Assembly (NCBI GenBank): GCA_050747865.1
Contig: JBOGJI010000111.1
Location: 1-16,795 of the forward strand
Source: JBOGJI01 sp050747865
GTDB taxonomy: Bacteria > Acidobacteriota > Thermoanaerobaculia > Multivoradales > JAHEKO01
DNA length: 16,795 nt
Reading direction: 5' to 3'
The position numbers were made by a program, and so were the translations under genes. Under the pieces are notes generated by a model. The model had not been told where the DNA came from and did not search any database. It worked only from the letters and a program-made list of their open reading frames with translations. Shown piece after piece: positions 15,295 through 16,795 of this stretch (positions are counted from its first letter, which is position 1; each line of letters starts with the position of its first letter).

Positions 15295-15737
15295 CTCTTC
15301 GTGCGGTGGGCACCGAGGACGCCCGGCCCTACCCCGGCCTGGCCTCCTTCGAGGCGGAGGACGCCGACTACTTCTTCGGCCGCGAGGTGGAGGTCGAGGC
15401 CATGTGGCGCAAGCTCCGCCGGCCCGGCCTGCTGGGCCTGATCGGCCCCTCCGGGACCGGCAAGAGCTCGTTCCTGCGCGCCGGCCTGCTGCCGGCCCGG
15501 CCCGAGGGGTGGAGCGCCGTCGTCACCGCCCCCGGCAACCGCCCGTTCATGGCGCTCGCCCAGGCGCTCCTGCCGGAGCTCGAGTCCGACCGCGAGGCCC
15601 TCCTGCGCTTCGACGAGCCCGACGTCGCAGTGCCGCTGGTGTTCCGCTGGCGGCAGCGCCACGCCCAGGCCCTGGTGGTGGTCGATCAGTTCGAGGAGCT
15701 GCTCACCCAGAACCCGGAGACCGTGCAGGAGGCCTAG
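15225..15737 (+). pseudogene. Downstream part of the kinase gene: nSTAND1-type P-loop NTPase, truncated
   Basis: In the frame -1 to the kinase, this continues the kinase C-lobe (VAADREARYASAFEVARALE) and then enters an nSTAND1-like NTPase: PYPGLASFEAEDADYFFGRE, Walker A GPSGTGKSS (15444-15470), Walker B ALVVVDQFEELL (15669-15704). Kinase-nSTAND1 proteins normally run on for several hundred residues with a helical region and often WD40 or TPR repeats. Here reading stops at TAG 15735-15737, a few codons after NPE, and no continuation is found in the other two frames, so the 3' part has been lost, not merely shifted. It has no start signal of its own; the GTG at 15201 lacks a ribosome binding site. 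I regard 14350-15737 as one broken gene. Confidence 0.75.
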
Positions 15738-15823
15738 CCGCAACCTCTCGCACGTGTGCTACCAGTCTTGGCGGGAAACGAACTCACTATCCTTCCCGCG
15801 CCGCTGCGCCGGCTGGGCGAGTC

Positions 15824-15852
15824 TTGACAGTAGACAACCGAGGATTTACACT
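15824..15852 (+). promoter_or_regulatory. Near-consensus promoter of the higBA module
   Basis: TTGACA (15824-15829) is a perfect sigma-70 -35 box; TACACT (15847-15852) follows at exactly 17 bases. The -10 ends 7 bases before the GTG of higB, so the transcript should start at or next to the start codon. No Shine-Dalgarno precedes the GTG, consistent with leaderless translation. HigA-type antitoxins normally repress their own promoter here; I saw no clear palindromic operator. Confidence 0.7.
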
Positions 15853-15859
15853 CGCAAGC

Positions 15860-16141
15860 GTGATTCGGAGCTTCCGGCACAAGGGACTGTCGGAGCTGTA
15901 CACGACGGACCGAACGCGGAAGATCCGGCCGGACTTGGTGCAGCGGGTGCGAAAGAGACTGGACGCACTGGATCGCGCCGAAACGCTCGATGACCTGCGG
16001 CTGCCCGGCTTCGACTTGCACCCGCTCCACGGGAAGCCGGTCCGCCACAGCATCAAGGTCAACGGACCGTGGCGCGTCACGTTCGAATGGGTAGAAGCCG
16101 ACGGAGACGCCCACCGCGTCGACCTGGAGCAGTACCACTAG
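15860..16141 (+). CDS. higB: Type II toxin HigB (RelE superfamily mRNA interferase)
   Basis: 93 aa from GTG 15860 (MIRSFRHKGLSELY). This N-terminus and the body, with LHPLHGKPVRHSIKVNG, WRVTFEW and the C-terminal VDLEQYH, match the HigB/plasmid-maintenance-killer family, ribosome-dependent RNases that cut mRNA when free of antitoxin. Length is normal for the family (about 92 aa). Toxin-before-antitoxin order is the hallmark of higBA. higA begins 10 bases downstream with a strong ribosome binding site, whereas higB seems leaderless, which would favour antitoxin excess. The module starts about 100 bases after the broken kinase-STAND gene, suggesting acquisition, though no attachment site or direct repeat marks a boundary. 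Confidence 0.9.
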   Translation: MIRSFRHKGLSELYTTDRTRKIRPDLVQRVRKRLDALDRAETLDDLRLPGFDLHPLHGKPVRHSIKVNGPWRVTFEWVEADGDAHRVDLEQYH

Positions 16142-16151
16142 GAGAAGGACC

Positions 16152-16463
16152 ATGGCCGTATACGACGTAACCGGTAAGCGGAAGATGCGCCCCACCCACC
16201 CCGGCGCGATCCTGCGCGAGGACGTGCTCCCGGAACTGGGATTGAGCGTGGCCGAGGCCGCCCGGCAGCTCCACGTCTCCCGCCAGATGCTCCACCGCAT
16301 CCTGGCCGAGAAGGCTTCCATCAGTCCCGAAATGGCGCTACGGCTCGGCCGGTTCTGCGGCAATGGTCCCGGCCTGTGGCTTCGCATGCAGCAGGCATAC
16401 GACCTGTGGACAGCGGAGCAGAAGCTATCCGGCGAGCTCGAAGCGATACCAGCTCATGTCTGA
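16152..16463 (+). CDS. higA: Antitoxin HigA (XRE-family helix-turn-helix)
   Basis: 103 aa. ATG 16152 follows AGGAGAAGG at good spacing. The protein opens with the family signature RPTHPGAILREDVL (13-26), then the XRE helix-turn-helix LSVAEAARQLHVSRQMLHRIL (31-51), and ends with ALRLGRFCGNGPGLWLRMQQ-AYDLW, all typical of HigA antitoxins (about 100 aa). It should bind and neutralise HigB and, with it, repress the promoter at 15824-15852. Its stop overlaps the start of a small acidic ORF (ATGTCTGA, 16456-16463). It is intact, in contrast to the broken gene before the module. Confidence 0.93.
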   Translation: MAVYDVTGKRKMRPTHPGAILREDVLPELGLSVAEAARQLHVSRQMLHRILAEKASISPEMALRLGRFCGNGPGLWLRMQQAYDLWTAEQKLSGELEAIPAHV

Positions 16464-16569
16464 CCTGGCGACCCCCGATCCCGTCGCGCGTGCGCTGGCA
16501 CTCGCCCAGGTGGACGACGAACCGGACGACGACAAATTCGATCGCCTGTTCTTGACGAACTTGACTTGA
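16456..16569 (+). CDS. Small acidic ORF overlapping higA, unknown
   Basis: 37 codons: MSDLATPDPVARALALAQ, then an acidic DDEPDDDKFDRLF tail. The ATG overlaps the higA stop by 8 bases, the usual geometry for translational coupling, but there is no strong ribosome binding site. I recognise no family. The amphipathic helix plus acidic tail resembles short regulator or antitoxin tails, which is only an impression. Its last five codons lie in the TTGAC tandem repeat. It may be a real third gene of the higBA unit or chance coding. Confidence 0.4.
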   Translation: MSDLATPDPVARALALAQVDDEPDDDKFDRLFLTNLT

Positions 16570-16579
16570 CGGGCTTGAC
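16552..16579. repeat. Tandem TTGAC-N4-TTGAC repeat, possible operator
   Basis: Two adjoining 14-base units, TTGACGAACTTGAC and TTGACGGGCTTGAC (12 of 14 identical), give four TTGAC boxes at 16552, 16561, 16566 and 16575. They span the end of the small ORF and the -35 region of the next gene, so they could be a binding site for HigA or for the helix-turn-helix protein that follows, or a slippage product. Confidence 0.6.
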
Positions 16580-16589
16580 GCGGTAGACT
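16561..16589 (+). promoter_or_regulatory. Probable promoter of the last (helix-turn-helix) gene
   Basis: TTGACT (16561-16566) and TAGACT (16584-16589) are 17 bases apart and fit a sigma-70-type promoter. TAGACT ends 6 bases before the ATG at 16596, again predicting a leaderless transcript. The -35 lies inside the TTGAC tandem repeat, so a repeat-binding protein would compete with polymerase. Confidence 0.55.
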
Positions 16590-16595
16590 GGCTCG

Positions 16596-16795
16596 ATGGC
16601 GAAGAGCGCTGCGGCCGAGGCGTTTCGGGAGACGCTGGCGGAGCTCGGTATCGACGAGACCGATCCGGAGCTCGGAGACCCGCGCGCGCTGGGCCGGCGA
16701 GGGGCTTTGCTCGCCGTGGCTGGCGCGGTCTGGCGCCGCCATCTGGGGCCCCTGCTCAGCACGAAGCAAGTGGCCGAGCTGCTGGGCGTCGGCAC
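16596..16795 (+). CDS. Helix-turn-helix protein, N-terminal part (cut by window edge)
   Basis: 66 codons are visible before the right edge. An Ala-rich, acidic N-terminal helix region (MAKSAAAEAFRETLAELGID) is followed by a hydrophobic stretch (GALLAVAGAVW) and then LLSTKQVAELLGVG, the opening of a MerR/excisionase-like helix-turn-helix (xxTxxVAxLLGV). Probably a small DNA-binding regulator or an antitoxin whose partner would lie to the right; the family cannot be fixed from this fragment. No Shine-Dalgarno precedes the ATG; a promoter hexamer lies 6 bases upstream. Confidence 0.6.
   Translation, partial: MAKSAAAEAFRETLAELGIDETDPELGDPRALGRRGALLAVAGAVWRRHLGPLLSTKQVAELLGVG

Overview
The window looks like a piece of a GC-rich (about 70 % by eye) Gram-negative genome, most likely Acidobacteriota. 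Pointers are a secreted protein of the acidobacterial VWFA-related type, the start of a TonB-dependent-receptor-like protein with a carboxypeptidase regulatory-like domain, a membrane-anchored phosphodiesterase with TPRs, and the remains of a Ser/Thr kinase joined to an nSTAND1-type NTPase. This placement is inference from family content. No rRNA, tRNA, CRISPR array, transposase, integrase or phage gene was seen.

Layout. (1) 1-378, minus: N-terminus of a TonB-dependent-receptor-like outer-membrane protein, running off the left edge. A 317-base gap with no convincing gene separates it from (2) a rightward cell-envelope cluster, 696-6916: a secreted VWFA-related protein, a membrane-anchored alkaline-phosphatase-superfamily enzyme with C-terminal TPRs, and a probable lipoprotein that joins an AMIN domain to an Asp-box beta-propeller. 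(3) 6917-9191, minus: pilT-pilC, the type IV pilus retraction ATPase and inner-membrane platform. Their 3' end abuts the AMIN-propeller stop codon with no base between. (4) 9348-11231, plus: a lone ABC exporter half-transporter (MdlB/YheH-like). (5) 11346-13855, minus: a GCS2-type glutamate-cysteine ligase-like enzyme with tandem CBS domains, translationally coupled (ATGA) to a small lipoprotein. (6) 13856-14349: a 494-base gene-free gap with an imperfect direct repeat and a large nested inverted-repeat element (27-bp and 26-bp perfect arms, plus two small hairpins in the loop) ending 12 bases before the next start codon. (7) 14350-15737, plus: a Ser/Thr kinase-nSTAND1 gene that is frameshifted at a G5 run and cut off soon after its Walker B motif. 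(8) 15824-16569, plus: a HigB-HigA toxin-antitoxin module with a near-consensus promoter and a small overlapping acidic ORF, then a tandem TTGAC repeat/promoter and (9) the start of a helix-turn-helix protein cut by the right edge.

How it works together. Regions 2-3 suggest envelope and type IV pilus biology: AMIN domains are known from secretin-associated and peptidoglycan-binding proteins, so an AMIN-propeller lipoprotein beside pilTC could be a pilus or secretion accessory factor. Regions 6-9 look like a plastic accessory zone: a decayed kinase-STAND gene, a TA module beginning about 100 bases after the break, a striking structured repeat, and a further small regulator. Across the window several genes have a TAnnnT hexamer only 6-12 bases before the start codon (2415, 4531, 9333, 13873 minus, 15847, 16584), suggesting that leaderless or near-leaderless transcripts are common here.
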